64,000 nt of DNA from Scatolibacter rhodanostii (GTDB taxonomy: Bacteria; Bacillota; Clostridia; Oscillospirales; Acutalibacteraceae): the NCBI RefSeq assembly GCF_900197595.1, contig NZ_FZLO01000002.1:434001-498000 (forward strand), in the 5' to 3' direction. The position numbers were made by a program, and so were the translations under genes. Below, one piece after another: positions 26,203-36,086 of this stretch. Below the pieces are notes generated by a model. That model made no database searches and was not told the DNA's origin. It saw nothing but the letters and a program-made list of their open reading frames with translations. Positions within the stretch are counted from its first letter, which is position 1, and every line of letters begins with the position of its first letter.

Positions 26203-27222
26203 TTACTTCAACGACACTTGGTGAAAAAAGGCACTAGGGGACATTCCCGTTTGTTCTGTAAAAATGCGGCAAAAATATTGCTCATCTTCATATCCCACTT
26301 TATGAGAAACCGTAGCCGGACCGCTTTCGCCGGATTCCATTAAAGATTTTGCAAGATTCACCCTCTCTTGCCGGATAAATGTATTGAAAGTTAACCCTGT
26401 TATTTTCTTAAAGGTAGCTGCAAAATGACTTCGGCTAATACCTACCTGATTGGCAACCGTGTGGATAGAAAGGTTTTCATTTAAATGCAAACTAATATAT
26501 TCTACTGCATGGAAAATACAGACCTCGTTGTTCGATGACTTTTTTTCATGTAAATTTTGTCTCAATATCTCTCTTAACTTGCTAATCCATTCTAAGGCGG
26601 TTTGTGCATGGTGAACGGAGGGGACGGACGGCAACCCTTTTATTTCAAATAATTCTAGCGACTTATCTAAAATACGAACCAATAAATGCTCTAGCCAGCG
26701 GTGTGAAACAGATTTTTTTAAGGTTTTGGCAATTAAATCTTCCATCACTTGATTTGAGTAAAGCCACCTGAATTGCAACCATTCCTCTTGTAGGTCGGCA
26801 TCGACCAGCATGACTTCTTGTTCCGAAAAATCTGAATGCTCCATATTGGTCATAATTTCTCCGACACGCAGAAAAACTTCTTCACAATCTCTTTGTTCTA
26901 ACCTCATTTTTGATATGTAGTCAAGCGTACCTAACCGAAGTGCTGCCTGCACATTTTGAAAATCTTCATGAAAGCTTAGTACAACATATTGCAAATTAGG
27001 GTGTTGTTGCTTTGCCTGTTTAATAAATTCCAACCCCGGCATGACCGGCATGGCTAAATCGACTACACACAAATCCACTTCATTTTCTTGAAGAAACGCC
27101 AGACCGCGTTCTCCATTGGACGCCTCTCCCACCACTGTCATGCCACATTTTTCCCACGAAACCAGGGAAATTAACCCCATGCGAGCTAATTTGTCATCGT
27201 CAATAATCAGCACTTTAATCAT
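26203..27222 (-). CDS. Response regulator, YesN/AraC type
   Basis: 339-residue transcription factor. The receiver domain has phospho-acceptor Asp55 in LCVVDLAMPVMPG and acidic IIDDDK at the N-terminus. A linker (~125-235) leads to a C-terminal AraC-type double helix-turn-helix (VANQVGISRSHFAATFKKITG and YEDEQYFCRIFTEQTGMSPSAF). AAGGTGATAGC precedes ATG 27222. It pairs with the histidine kinase 39 bases upstream and very probably activates the adjacent sugar transporter operon, as in other YesMN systems. Confidence 0.92.
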   Translation of the reverse strand: MIKVLIIDDDKLARMGLISLVSWEKCGMTVVGEASNGERGLAFLQENEVDLCVVDLAMPVMPGLEFIKQAKQQHPNLQYVVLSFHEDFQNVQAALRLGTLDYISKMRLEQRDCEEVFLRVGEIMTNMEHSDFSEQEVMLVDADLQEEWLQFRWLYSNQVMEDLIAKTLKKSVSHRWLEHLLVRILDKSLELFEIKGLPSVPSVHHAQTALEWISKLREILRQNLHEKKSSNNEVCIFHAVEYISLHLNENLSIHTVANQVGISRSHFAATFKKITGLTFNTFIRQERVNLAKSLMESGESGPATVSHKVGYEDEQYFCRIFTEQTGMSPSAFFHQVSLK

Positions 27223-27261
27223 GCTATCACCTTATTCCCATAGTTTAATCATTTCTTCCAT

Positions 27262-29058
27262 CTATTTCTTATCTTCTGTATTCGGCGGCTTCTTCTCATC
27301 TCTATGTATCGGAAAGCGAATCGTTACCAGTGTGCCTTTTTGAGGTTCGCTGGCAATATCCATTTCTGCTGAAGAACCATAAAACTCCTGCAATGTTAAC
27401 CAAACATATCGCAGCCCAATTCCATTGTGAGCTTGACGTTCTCCTTCAAGCGGCAAAGCCTCTTTATAAGACAGCATCTCTACATTAAAACCGGCTCCAT
27501 CATCACGAATCTTAATTTCCACTCGTTCCTGATCATCTGTGTGAATCTCAATCCACAAGTTGCCAAAATCATTTAGACTATGGCAAACCGCGTTTTCAGC
27601 AACCGGCTGCAAAATTAATCGGGCACAAGGTTCGTCTAGATACAGACCTGGTTCAATGACAGTATGCACCTCAAAATCTTGTCTGGTTTGCTGCAGCTCA
27701 AGATATTCCATCAGCATTTTAATCTCAGAATTCAGCGTGGTGTTTTGATTCACTTTCCCCAGTGTATAAGCCAATATAAAATTCAGATGGGAGAGGTAAT
27801 CCGCAATAGCAGGCTGCTTTTCCATTCGTGCCTGCCACTGTGCAGAATTGAGTGCATTCATAATAAAATGCGGGTTGATTTGAAAATACAGCTTGTCCAA
27901 CTCTAATCGTCGTTTCTCTCGTTCGCCTTGAACGATATCTTCCATCAAACCGCTGATTTGGTTTTTCATATGTAGAAATCTTTCATATAAGACCTGATAT
28001 TCTTGTATTTGGAAAGGGTGCTTTCGAATGGCCATGTCCCCTTTGCCTGTCAGCATAATTTCATTTTCAATCAGCTTAAGCGGTCGATACATCTGGTTGC
28101 GGAACAGAAAAGACAACATTAGAATAATTAAAAGCGCTAGCATAATAAAAAGAAGAATGTCACGGTATAATGTCATGCGCTCATAGTCATAGTAGTTTTC
28201 CGGCAGCAACAGCACATTTTTAAAGCCATATTTAGCGGGAGCATAGCACCACACATACTTTTGGCCTCGCCCCATGCTCATATCTGCTGTCTTTGTCATC
28301 TGACCACTTAAATCAAAGGTATCACCCACCGCTATATCTTCAGCAAGACTATACCGTACCACATTGTTATTGTCTAACTGAATCAATTTATAAGGAATCC
28401 CTTGTTCCTTTTCAAGAGCTTCCATACTGCTGGCTATATCTGTACGATATTCAAGGTAAATATAACGGGGGATATCATCGCTAAAAAGCACCGGACGGAT
28501 AATAGAAAATACCTCCGAGTTGGTAAATCGGTTAGCCGTATTATGAATACTTTGAAAAGTAATATCTGTTGTTTGAGAAAGCATATCATTGCCAATGGGG
28601 TCAAAATCTGCTTGCGTTTTCATGTTGCCGACCCACACGAGAGCCGGATATTCACAATAGGCCACCAATTCTATTTGATTAGATGAAAAAGCGGATTGAC
28701 CAATCAGACTGTCAAGCCACTTACGTGTTGACATTTTCTCATAAGGAGATTCTGCATTGAGATAAGATTCTACCATAGAGCCAATATTACCAACCGGCAA
28801 CATTTGCTGCGAAATATTGACAATGGAATCAAATTCCTGATTGATTTGCTTATCTAACTGCTCTGTATACGTTCTCAACGCGGTTTGAAAACGGTTTTTT
28901 TCTGCTAAATCTAGGGTGCGCACCGCCATTAAAAACACCATAAAAATACAAAGGAGCGCCACAATGCAAAGCTGCATGGCCATAATTGTGCGAATTGATT
29001 TTGGCTGTTTACTATACTTTTTGAGCTGCAACAAAATTGACGACTCTTTTGCCTTCAT
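27262..29058 (-). CDS. Sensor histidine kinase, YesM type
   Basis: 598-residue membrane sensor kinase. Membrane helix ~27-48, large extracellular sensor to ~290, second helix (LLFIMLALLIILMLSFLF), HAMP-like segment, then the His_kinase region with FQINPHFIMNALNS (phospho-His near 395) and an ATP-binding domain with ENAVCHSL, RDDGAGF and GIGLRYV. ATG 29058 is preferred over upstream ATGs because GGGAG lies seven bases before it; upstream candidates have none. Cognate regulator follows directly. Extracytoplasmic sugar sensing is the usual role of this family. Confidence 0.9.
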   Translation of the reverse strand: MKAKESSILLQLKKYSKQPKSIRTIMAMQLCIVALLCIFMVFLMAVRTLDLAEKNRFQTALRTYTEQLDKQINQEFDSIVNISQQMLPVGNIGSMVESYLNAESPYEKMSTRKWLDSLIGQSAFSSNQIELVAYCEYPALVWVGNMKTQADFDPIGNDMLSQTTDITFQSIHNTANRFTNSEVFSIIRPVLFSDDIPRYIYLEYRTDIASSMEALEKEQGIPYKLIQLDNNNVVRYSLAEDIAVGDTFDLSGQMTKTADMSMGRGQKYVWCYAPAKYGFKNVLLLPENYYDYERMTLYRDILLFIMLALLIILMLSFLFRNQMYRPLKLIENEIMLTGKGDMAIRKHPFQIQEYQVLYERFLHMKNQISGLMEDIVQGEREKRRLELDKLYFQINPHFIMNALNSAQWQARMEKQPAIADYLSHLNFILAYTLGKVNQNTTLNSEIKMLMEYLELQQTRQDFEVHTVIEPGLYLDEPCARLILQPVAENAVCHSLNDFGNLWIEIHTDDQERVEIKIRDDGAGFNVEMLSYKEALPLEGERQAHNGIGLRYVWLTLQEFYGSSAEMDIASEPQKGTLVTIRFPIHRDEKKPPNTEDKK

Positions 29059-29741
29059 GTAGATTCTCCCAAACATATGCTTACAGGATTCAAGAAAAAT
29101 TTTATTCATTTTCAGTATATAATTTCACAAATTCCATCTATTCTTTTTTGGCCAGTCATTATGTACAAGATTAAAAAACAGTAAATTGTTTTCATAAAAG
29201 ATAAAAAATCTGAAATCACACATAACTATTTTCTATATAGATATCATTGTTATTCTTTAAAACATTCACCAACAAAAAAATAGTACGACAACGCCATTTC
29301 TTCATGGTATTCAAAGCAAAAAATTATGCCGATATAATATTTTATATTATAGACTATTTATACATAAATTACAACTATCGTTTCTTAATTATGATGTCTA
29401 TTGCTAATGGCCTTGATTTTTTAACTGTCTTTTTGCTACTGATTTTAGGCAAGTAACTATTCCAACTTAGCCATCTTCTATTTGTTGTCTATTCATTCCG
29501 ATTTTTTGTATTTAATTCAATATTTATGGTTTAATCTCGAAATTGAAACATCATTTTGTAACTGTAAATAGGCTTATTTTATATTGAAACCCGCTATTAA
29601 TTATTGTATGATTACCCCAACATCACCTAACACACGATTCAAACTGCTTTTGGCTTGTCATAACGTCAAATTTCCAGTTTGATGTATTGGTTTTGCAGAC
29701 ACATAAAGATTTATAGGAAACAAACTGGAGGTCAACTTGTA
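29059..29741. other. Divergent region between sensor kinase and GH2 gene
   Basis: 683 A+T-rich bases with no credible gene; a 69-codon frame at 29247-29456 has no ribosome binding site. Near the GH2 start the heptamer CAAACTG/CAGTTTG occurs three times (29640-29646, inverted 29675-29681, 29721-29727), the last one touching the ribosome binding site. This could be an operator array, but the word is short. Confidence 0.4.
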
Positions 29742-31529
29742 ATGAAAAGCTATGAAAAAAATCATCCTCGACCACAGCTTTTTCGTCCGGGCTGGGAAAA
29801 TTTAAATGGGTCATGGGACTTTTCCTTTGATGATATCAACCAGGGTGAAAAACAAGGTTGGGCAAGAGCCTTTACACCCACACACACAATTCAGGTTCCT
29901 TTTACTTATGAAACAAAGCTTAGCGGCATAGAAGACGAAAGCCAACATCCAGTGGTTTGGTATCAGCGCTCTGTCATCATTCCAGAAGATAAGCAAACTA
30001 AAAAAGTAATGTTGCATTTTGAAGGCAGCGATTATTTTACAAAAGTTTGGGTAAATGGGAAGTTCTGCGGTTCTCATCGAGGCGGTTATGCTCGGTTCTC
30101 ATTTGATATCACAGAAGCTCTTCACAGCGGTGAAAATTCACTTGTGGTGAGAGTAGAGGATAGCAAAGACCCACAGCAGCCTCGTGGAAAACAGCGTTGG
30201 ACTAATGAAAGCTATGCTTGTTGGTATGTGCAAACCACCGGCATATGGAAGACTGTATGGCTTGAATATGTACCTGAAAATTCTATTGAACAAGTGAAAA
30301 TGACACCCAATCTTGGTAAAGGTTCAGTAGACATTGATGCTAAAGTTCTATCAGAAAATTATGGCGAAGAATTGCTTTTAGAAGCTTCTGTCAGCTATCA
30401 AGATCAGTTTATTAACAAAATCATTATACCTGTGATGAAAAAAAACCTTGCTTTTTCTCTTCCTGTCGGTCGTACTGATTTAGATGGATTTGAATGGAAT
30501 ATTCACACTTGGACACCTGAAAATCCAAATTTATATGATATTTCTTTTCGTCTGCTTGAAAACCAAGAACAGCATGATGCTGTATATTCTTATTTTGGCA
30601 TGCGTGAAATTGCTATTCAGAACGGTCATGTCTTACTGAACGGGCAACCTATTTATCAACGCTTAATTTTAGACCAGGGCTACTGGAAAGATTCTCACAT
30701 CACACCTCCCGATGAAGAAGCTCTCCTCGAAGACATTGATAAAATTAAAATGCTTGGCTATAACGGTCTGCGCAAACACCAAAAAACCGAAGATGAGCGT
30801 TTTCTTTATTGGTGTGATGTAAAAGGTATGCTGGTTTGGAGCGAGTTCCCCGCTGCCTATCAATTCAGTGACTATGCTGTGCAGTTAATGACAGAAGAAT
30901 GGATGCAGATTGTTCGGCAAAACTATAATCACCCCTCCATTATTGTATGGACACCTTTTAATGAATCATGGGGCATTGGCGGCATCAAATCAAACCGCAC
31001 CCAACAGCATTTAACAGAGGCCGTTTATCATCTGACTAAAACATTTGACCCTATGCGCCCTGTTGTCCTTAACGACGGCTGGGAGCACACCTGCTCTGAT
31101 ATAATTACTTTGCATGATTATGAAGAACTCGGCAAAATTTTGCGCGCAAGATACGAAAATCATAAAGAAGATATCGTTGCCGGTGAACTGTCTCATAACC
31201 TGAGTCAATTTGCTATGGCAAAAGGCTTTGCCTATAAAGGTCAACCTATCTTAATTAGTGAATATGGCGGCATTGCGTTCCAAAATGATAATGTGGGTTG
31301 GGGTTATGGAAACAAAGTAAACTCGCAAGAAGATTTTATTAAGAGATTTGACGATATCACTACTGCTGTCAAAGAAATTCCGTATATCTGCGGTTTTTGC
31401 TATACACAAGTCAGCGATGTACAGCAAGAAATAAATGGACTTATGGATGAGGAAAGAAACTTTAAAATCGCGCCAGAAATAATCAAAGAAATCAATGAAA
31501 GAAAAGTAAATCCGCTTCATAAAGGATAA
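29742..31529 (+). CDS. Glycoside hydrolase family 2 enzyme
   Basis: 595-residue, apparently cytoplasmic glycosidase (no signal peptide). Family 2 order: sugar-binding jelly roll (~1-180, RPGWENLNGSWDFSFDD, DYFTKVWVNGK), immunoglobulin-like domain (~190-290), then a TIM barrel with acid/base Glu in FNESWGIGG and nucleophile Glu in LISEYGG. The barrel entry has ILDQGYW instead of the beta-galactosidase-type RGxNxH, a feature of a less-studied GH2 branch. ATG 29742 follows CTGGAGG. Beta-glucuronidase- or beta-galactosidase-like activity is likely; specificity is unknown. It probably works on sugar imported by the neighbouring transporter. Confidence 0.88.
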   Translation: MKSYEKNHPRPQLFRPGWENLNGSWDFSFDDINQGEKQGWARAFTPTHTIQVPFTYETKLSGIEDESQHPVVWYQRSVIIPEDKQTKKVMLHFEGSDYFTKVWVNGKFCGSHRGGYARFSFDITEALHSGENSLVVRVEDSKDPQQPRGKQRWTNESYACWYVQTTGIWKTVWLEYVPENSIEQVKMTPNLGKGSVDIDAKVLSENYGEELLLEASVSYQDQFINKIIIPVMKKNLAFSLPVGRTDLDGFEWNIHTWTPENPNLYDISFRLLENQEQHDAVYSYFGMREIAIQNGHVLLNGQPIYQRLILDQGYWKDSHITPPDEEALLEDIDKIKMLGYNGLRKHQKTEDERFLYWCDVKGMLVWSEFPAAYQFSDYAVQLMTEEWMQIVRQNYNHPSIIVWTPFNESWGIGGIKSNRTQQHLTEAVYHLTKTFDPMRPVVLNDGWEHTCSDIITLHDYEELGKILRARYENHKEDIVAGELSHNLSQFAMAKGFAYKGQPILISEYGGIAFQNDNVGWGYGNKVNSQEDFIKRFDDITTAVKEIPYICGFCYTQVSDVQQEINGLMDEERNFKIAPEIIKEINERKVNPLHKG

Positions 31530-31530
31530 A

Positions 31531-31574
31531 AAAAGATACACTGAGATTTTCTGTAAATTCTCAGTGTATCTTTT
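31531..31574 (+). terminator. Terminator of the GH2 gene
   Basis: 16-bp perfect stem AAAAGATACACTGAGA and its complement, starting one base after the stop codon, ending in CTTTTGC. Confidence 0.8.
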
Positions 31575-31942
31575 GCTATAACGAAAAACAATGTATAAAT
31601 CTACACAAAATAAAATCACAAGTGAATAAATTTCTATGGGAGTAATCTTATGTTAAAAATGGATAAATTAAATTCCTTTTTAGTGTGGAAATATTTCATT
31701 TTGTGTGTTAAAATTGTTGTGACAAAATCGGATGACAATTAGGGCTTTTCTGAATATCGAAATTTACATTTGGTTTTCTGAGAACAATGAGGCAAGTGCA
31801 AGGCAAATTTTTGCCGGAATATTTTTTATGCGAAGTATTCTTTGACACAACCGACCACTGTTTTTAGTAAAACCGAACAAGTTGTTTTGAGGTTTTCAGC
31901 CCCCTAGTTAGTCAAGACAAAATATAGGCAAGGAGAGATTTT
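31575..31942 (+). other. Long leader region upstream of prs
   Basis: 368 bases without a confident gene. A 30-codon frame at 31650-31742 has a moderate GGGAG site. Downstream are a hairpin with GGCAAA/TTTGCC arms (about 31803-31816) and complementary segments AGGGCT (near 31742) and AGCCCCCT (near 31900) that could close a long-range structure just before the prs ribosome binding site. I recognise no known riboswitch. No clear promoter. Confidence 0.35.
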
Positions 31943-33100
31943 ATGGTTGATCAGGCATCAGAGGTTTTCAGTACAGATCATCGATCAGCACCACTTGGTA
32001 TCGTAACTATGGACGGTGCAAAAGAACTAGGCAGAAAGATTGAGGAGCACTTAATTCGCTGGGCGAAAGGTGCAGGACGCGAAGTTGAAACTTTTTCAAT
32101 TGGCAACAGCTGCCCCCGTTTTTCTTCAGGCGATGCAAAGGGTTTAATTGAGTCTACCATTCGTGGCTATGATCTGTTTTTTATTGTTGATGTTGGAAAC
32201 TACAGCGTTACGTACAATTACTTTGGTAAAGAAAACCACATGTCTCCCGATGACCACTACCAAGATCTAAAACGATTGATTCAAGCTGCCAGCGGTAAAG
32301 CTTATCGTATCAATGTCATTATGCCACTGATGTACGGTGGACGTCAGCACAGAAGAAACTATCGTGAATCATTAGACTGCGCTTTCGCTTTGCAAGAATT
32401 ACAAGGTATGGGCGTTTCAAACGTGGTTACCTTCGATGCACATGACCCCCGCGTGCAAAATGCAGTTCCGCTTATGGGTTTTGACAATCTTATGCCCTCT
32501 TATCAGGTTTTGAAGAAATTATTTAGAAGCTTCCCTGATATCTCAACTGAGCGTGGTGAATTTATGATTGTCAGTCCTGATGAAGGCGCTCTTAGCCGTA
32601 ACATGTACTATGCTTCTGTCTTAGGCGTAGACATGGGTATGTTCTACAAAAGAAGAGACTACTCTAAAATCGTCAATGGCCGCAACCCTATCGTAGCACA
32701 CGAATATTTGGGTTCTGATGTAGCTGGTAAAGACATTTTTATTTCTGACGATATCATTTCTTCGGGTGATTCTATGCTGGATTTGGCATATAATCTTAAA
32801 AAGAAAAAAGCTAGACGTATTTTTGCTTATGCTACCTACGGCATTTTTACAAACGGATTAGAAGCCTTTGACAAAGCGCATGCTGATGGCATTATTGACG
32901 GCGTATTTGGCAGCAACCTCACCTATCGAACCGAAGAACTTAAAAATCGTTCTTGGTTCTATGAAGTAGACGTTTCAAAATATATTGCTTATTTTGTAGC
33001 TGCTCTAAATCACGACATGTCTATCAGCAAATTGGTTGATCCACATGCCAAAATTGATGCACTTCTAGAAAGAAGACATTCTGAAGCGACTAAAGATTGA
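31943..33100 (+). CDS. prs: Ribose-phosphate pyrophosphokinase
   Basis: Makes PRPP from ribose 5-phosphate and ATP, feeding purine, pyrimidine, histidine, tryptophan and NAD synthesis. 385 residues, longer than the ~315 of the classical enzyme; this longer class is common in Clostridia. Landmarks: flexible loop region MPLMYGGRQHRRNYRES, metal-binding VVTFDAHDPR, and the PRPP-binding loop IFISDDIISSGDSM. AAGGAGAG lies five bases before ATG 31943. Single-gene unit with its own terminator. Confidence 0.92.
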   Translation: MVDQASEVFSTDHRSAPLGIVTMDGAKELGRKIEEHLIRWAKGAGREVETFSIGNSCPRFSSGDAKGLIESTIRGYDLFFIVDVGNYSVTYNYFGKENHMSPDDHYQDLKRLIQAASGKAYRINVIMPLMYGGRQHRRNYRESLDCAFALQELQGMGVSNVVTFDAHDPRVQNAVPLMGFDNLMPSYQVLKKLFRSFPDISTERGEFMIVSPDEGALSRNMYYASVLGVDMGMFYKRRDYSKIVNGRNPIVAHEYLGSDVAGKDIFISDDIISSGDSMLDLAYNLKKKKARRIFAYATYGIFTNGLEAFDKAHADGIIDGVFGSNLTYRTEELKNRSWFYEVDVSKYIAYFVAALNHDMSISKLVDPHAKIDALLERRHSEATKD

Positions 33101-33138
33101 AAAACCAGATTTCTTAAAACAGACATGCTTTTATACGT

Positions 33139-33172
33139 GAAGAGAGAACCTTTTTAGGAGGGTTCTCTCTTC
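33139..33172 (+). terminator. Terminator of prs
   Basis: 12-bp perfect stem GAAGAGAGAACC/GGTTCTCTCTTC with a ten-base loop, followed by ATTTATAT (weak T-tract). Confidence 0.7.
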
Positions 33173-33286
33173 ATTTATATCGCCAACAGCATCTTCCTTT
33201 TTCTTATATAAACTGGCCTCTTTTTTAATAAAAACCAATATTTTCATGGTGGTTAATTATTTTTTATGAAAAGTTAAAAATACTTG

Positions 33287-33314
33287 TTTACAAATTTAAA
33301 TTACATGGTAAAAT
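33287..33314 (+). promoter_or_regulatory. Promoter of the MATE gene
   Basis: TTTACA (33287-33292), 16 bases, TAAAAT (33309-33314), about 70 bases before the chosen start. Confidence 0.55.
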
Positions 33315-33381
33315 TGTTGTTATGATTTAAGGGGAGGCGCAAGAACCGGTGTTGGCTCCGGCAGCGCAGAAAGGTTTTTTT

Positions 33382-34800
33382 ATGACCAAGGATTTAACAT
33401 CGGGTTCACCGCTAAAAAAGGTTTTAAGTTTTGCTATACCGCTTTATTTCGGTAATATATTACAGCAACTTTATACCTTAATTAACACTATTATCGTAGG
33501 AAGATTTTTGGGCACCGATGCTTTAGCAGCGGTTGGTTTAACGGCATCTATCAACTTTTTAATTTTAGGTTTTTGTGTCGGGGTTGCAACCGGTTTTTCG
33601 ATTCCCATTGCACAAGCCTTTGGCTCTAAAGACTATGCTGAGTTAAAGCGTCTTACTGGAAACATCACGACTCTTTCCATTATAATCTCGGCTATTTTCA
33701 CCATTGTTACGGCTGTTCTTTGTCGTCCCATTTTGTTATTGATGAATACACCTGAAAGCATTTTGCAGGATGCTTATAACTATCTGCTGGTTCTCTTCTT
33801 GGGTGTCCCAACTGTTTTTGCTTATAATGCTCTTTCGAGCTTGATGCGCTCTTTAGGCGACAGTAAGACTCCTCTTATTATCTTATTGCTTTCTTCTCTC
33901 ATTAGCATTGGACTGGCTTATGTTTTTATTGATGTATTTCATTGGGGTGTTGGTGGTGCAGCTTGGGCAATCTTTATTTCACAAGCACTCTCTTCCATTG
34001 GCTGCTTTGTCGTTATCGTCAAAAAGTTTCCTCTCTTGCATTTCGATAAAAAAGATTTGAAGCTGCAGACAAAATATGTTTCTCAATTGCTAAAAATAGG
34101 CATTCCTATGGGCTTGCAGTTTTCTATTACCGGTTTTGGCAGTGCCGTACTGCAAAGTGCCGTGAATCAATTAGGGTCTGTTATTGTAGCCGCCGTTTCG
34201 TCTGGCGGAAGAGTCATGACCCTGATTTCTTGTGCTTATGACACATTAGGCTCTACGATGGCCACCTACGCCGGACAAAATGTCGGTGCCGGAAAAATTC
34301 ACCGCTTACGTAAAGGCGTACACGCTGCTGTCTATATCTCTTTGGTCTTTACTGTCTTTGCTATTTCTGTTTGCTTTATATTTGGCAGACCACTTGCTAT
34401 GATGTTTATCAGCGACAGCAGCAGTCAAGATATTGTAGACTATACTTATCAATTCCTTAAAGTTAGCAGCCTGTTTTATGTCCCATTGGCTCTTGTCAAT
34501 ATTCTCCGTTTGGTGATTCAAGGTTTGGGATACGGAAAGCTTGCGATGATGTCAGGCGTTTGTGAAATGGTCGCCCGTGTAATTGTGGGTAATGTGTTTG
34601 TTCCTCTGTTTGGTTTTGCTGCTGCCTGTTTTGCTAACCCCTCTGCTTGGGTATTAGCTGATATTTTCTTGATTCCTGCTTATTTTATTGTCATGAAGCG
34701 AATTGAAAGGACATTCCCCGAGCGAGAGAATTTAGATTCGTCTCCTCCTACTATAGATAACTTAGTAGAACCAGTTTTACTGCCAGAAGAAAATTCATAA
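33382..34800 (+). CDS. MATE-family multidrug/cation antiporter
   Basis: 472-residue inner-membrane exporter with twelve predicted helices in two repeats. The N-terminus (LTSGSPLKKVLSFAIPLYFGNILQQLYTLINTIIVGRFLG) begins the first repeat; residues PMGLQFSITGFGSAVLQSAVNQLG begin the second. Start ATG 33382 gives the family's usual N-terminus and has GAAAGG seven bases upstream; a GTG at 33349 behind GGGGAGG would add eleven residues of unlikely sequence. Substrates (drugs, toxins or metabolites driven by Na+ or H+) cannot be inferred. Unrelated neighbours. Confidence 0.9.
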   Translation: MTKDLTSGSPLKKVLSFAIPLYFGNILQQLYTLINTIIVGRFLGTDALAAVGLTASINFLILGFCVGVATGFSIPIAQAFGSKDYAELKRLTGNITTLSIIISAIFTIVTAVLCRPILLLMNTPESILQDAYNYLLVLFLGVPTVFAYNALSSLMRSLGDSKTPLIILLLSSLISIGLAYVFIDVFHWGVGGAAWAIFISQALSSIGCFVVIVKKFPLLHFDKKDLKLQTKYVSQLLKIGIPMGLQFSITGFGSAVLQSAVNQLGSVIVAAVSSGGRVMTLISCAYDTLGSTMATYAGQNVGAGKIHRLRKGVHAAVYISLVFTVFAISVCFIFGRPLAMMFISDSSSQDIVDYTYQFLKVSSLFYVPLALVNILRLVIQGLGYGKLAMMSGVCEMVARVIVGNVFVPLFGFAAACFANPSAWVLADIFLIPAYFIVMKRIERTFPERENLDSSPPTIDNLVEPVLLPEENS

Positions 34801-34814
34801 AAATAAAACTTTAA

Positions 34815-34854
34815 ACAGGATAGGGGATTTCAGTTGAGAATCTCACTATCCTGT
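34815..34854 (+). terminator. Probable terminator after the MATE gene
   Basis: 9-bp stem ACAGGATAG/CTATCCTGT with a 22-base loop. The following ATTATAATGG is a poor T-tract, so some read-through into potA is possible. Confidence 0.5.
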
Positions 34855-34967
34855 ATTATAATGGAAAATAAATGAGTCTTTCTAAAGCCTTTTGCTTGCA
34901 CAAAACAACTTTGTGCAAGATTCTGTTTATGTTGGCTAGATTGAATTTGGGGTACATGGAGGTTGGA

Positions 34968-36086
34968 ATGGAAAAACAAGTTCTTTTACAATTGAATCAA
35001 ATCGAAAAATCTTTTGGCGAAACCCAAGTTCTTAAGGGGATTTCGCTAACTGTTTATCAGGGGGAATTCATTACTTTACTCGGCTCCTCAGGATGTGGAA
35101 AAACGACCACACTTCGCATTATTGCCGGTCTTGAAACGCCTGACAACGGAAGTATTCTGCTAGAAGGGCAAGACGTGACCGAAATTGCACCGAATCATCG
35201 TGATGTCAATACTGTTTTTCAGAGTTATGCTTTGTTTCCGCACATGAATGTGGCAGCCAATATAGCCTATAGTTTGAAAATCCGAAATACACCAAAAGCA
35301 GAAATTGCTGCTCGGGTAAAAGAGATTCTCGAGCTTGTTCAGCTTGAAGGATATGAAAAAAGAATGCCCAGTGAGCTTTCAGGCGGACAAAAACAGCGTG
35401 TTGCTATCGCAAGGGCGCTAATCAACCGCCCCAAATTACTTTTGCTGGATGAACCGCTCGGTGCACTTGATTTGCAGCTTCGACGTCAAATGCAGTTAGA
35501 ATTGAAACGACTGCAAAAAAAGCTAGGCCTAACTTTTATCTACATTACGCATGACCAAGAAGAAGCTCTTAATATGTCTGATCGAATCGTTGTAATGGAA
35601 GACGGTCGATTTGAGCAAATTGGAACCCCTAGTGAGGTATATGATGCACCGCGCACCTCCTTTGTTGCTAAATTTGTGGGTACAGCCAATCTGATTGAGG
35701 GAACTGTCACCTCTTCTGATGGCCGCTTGATTCAATTTCAAAACCAAGATGGATCTGGCAGTTTCTTGACTGTCGGGCACAAATTTGCTGCCGGAGATAC
35801 CGTGACACTGGCTGTTCGTGCTGAACAAACCCACATTACGCTTGATACTGAAGATGAACGAGGTGCACAAACCGGAATTTGTGGTATTGTCAATGAGAAA
35901 AACTTTGCCGGCGGTATGCTGCGAATTGCCGTTAAAACTGCAAATGACAATGAAATTATTTGCAGCCGTCAGGGCATTGATTCTGCCTTAGCAACCGGTG
36001 ATCATGTTGTTATCACTTGGCTCCCCGAACATTGTGTGCCCGTTGACCTGCAAGAAAGCGAGGCTTTCGACCATGAAAAACCATAA
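34968..36086 (+). CDS. potA: Spermidine/putrescine ABC transporter ATP-binding protein
   Basis: 372-residue ATPase of the PotA group. ABC domain with Walker A GSSGCGKTTT (~38), signature LSGGQKQRVAIARAL, Walker B LLLLDEPLGALD and switch His in ITHDQEEAL, then a TOBE-type regulatory domain (~240-370). ATG 34968 follows GGAGG at five bases; ATG 34956 is a weaker alternative. Its last 14 bases overlap potB, so the two are coupled. Assignment to polyamines rests on PotB; related ATPases serve iron or thiamine importers. Confidence 0.85.
   Translation: MEKQVLLQLNQIEKSFGETQVLKGISLTVYQGEFITLLGSSGCGKTTTLRIIAGLETPDNGSILLEGQDVTEIAPNHRDVNTVFQSYALFPHMNVAANIAYSLKIRNTPKAEIAARVKEILELVQLEGYEKRMPSELSGGQKQRVAIARALINRPKLLLLDEPLGALDLQLRRQMQLELKRLQKKLGLTFIYITHDQEEALNMSDRIVVMEDGRFEQIGTPSEVYDAPRTSFVAKFVGTANLIEGTVTSSDGRLIQFQNQDGSGSFLTVGHKFAAGDTVTLAVRAEQTHITLDTEDERGAQTGICGIVNEKNFAGGMLRIAVKTANDNEIICSRQGIDSALATGDHVVITWLPEHCVPVDLQESEAFDHEKP

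Noticed and set aside
31650-31742. 30-codon frame upstream of prs
   Set aside because: Moderate ribosome binding site only, no promoter or terminator of its own; left as part of the leader.
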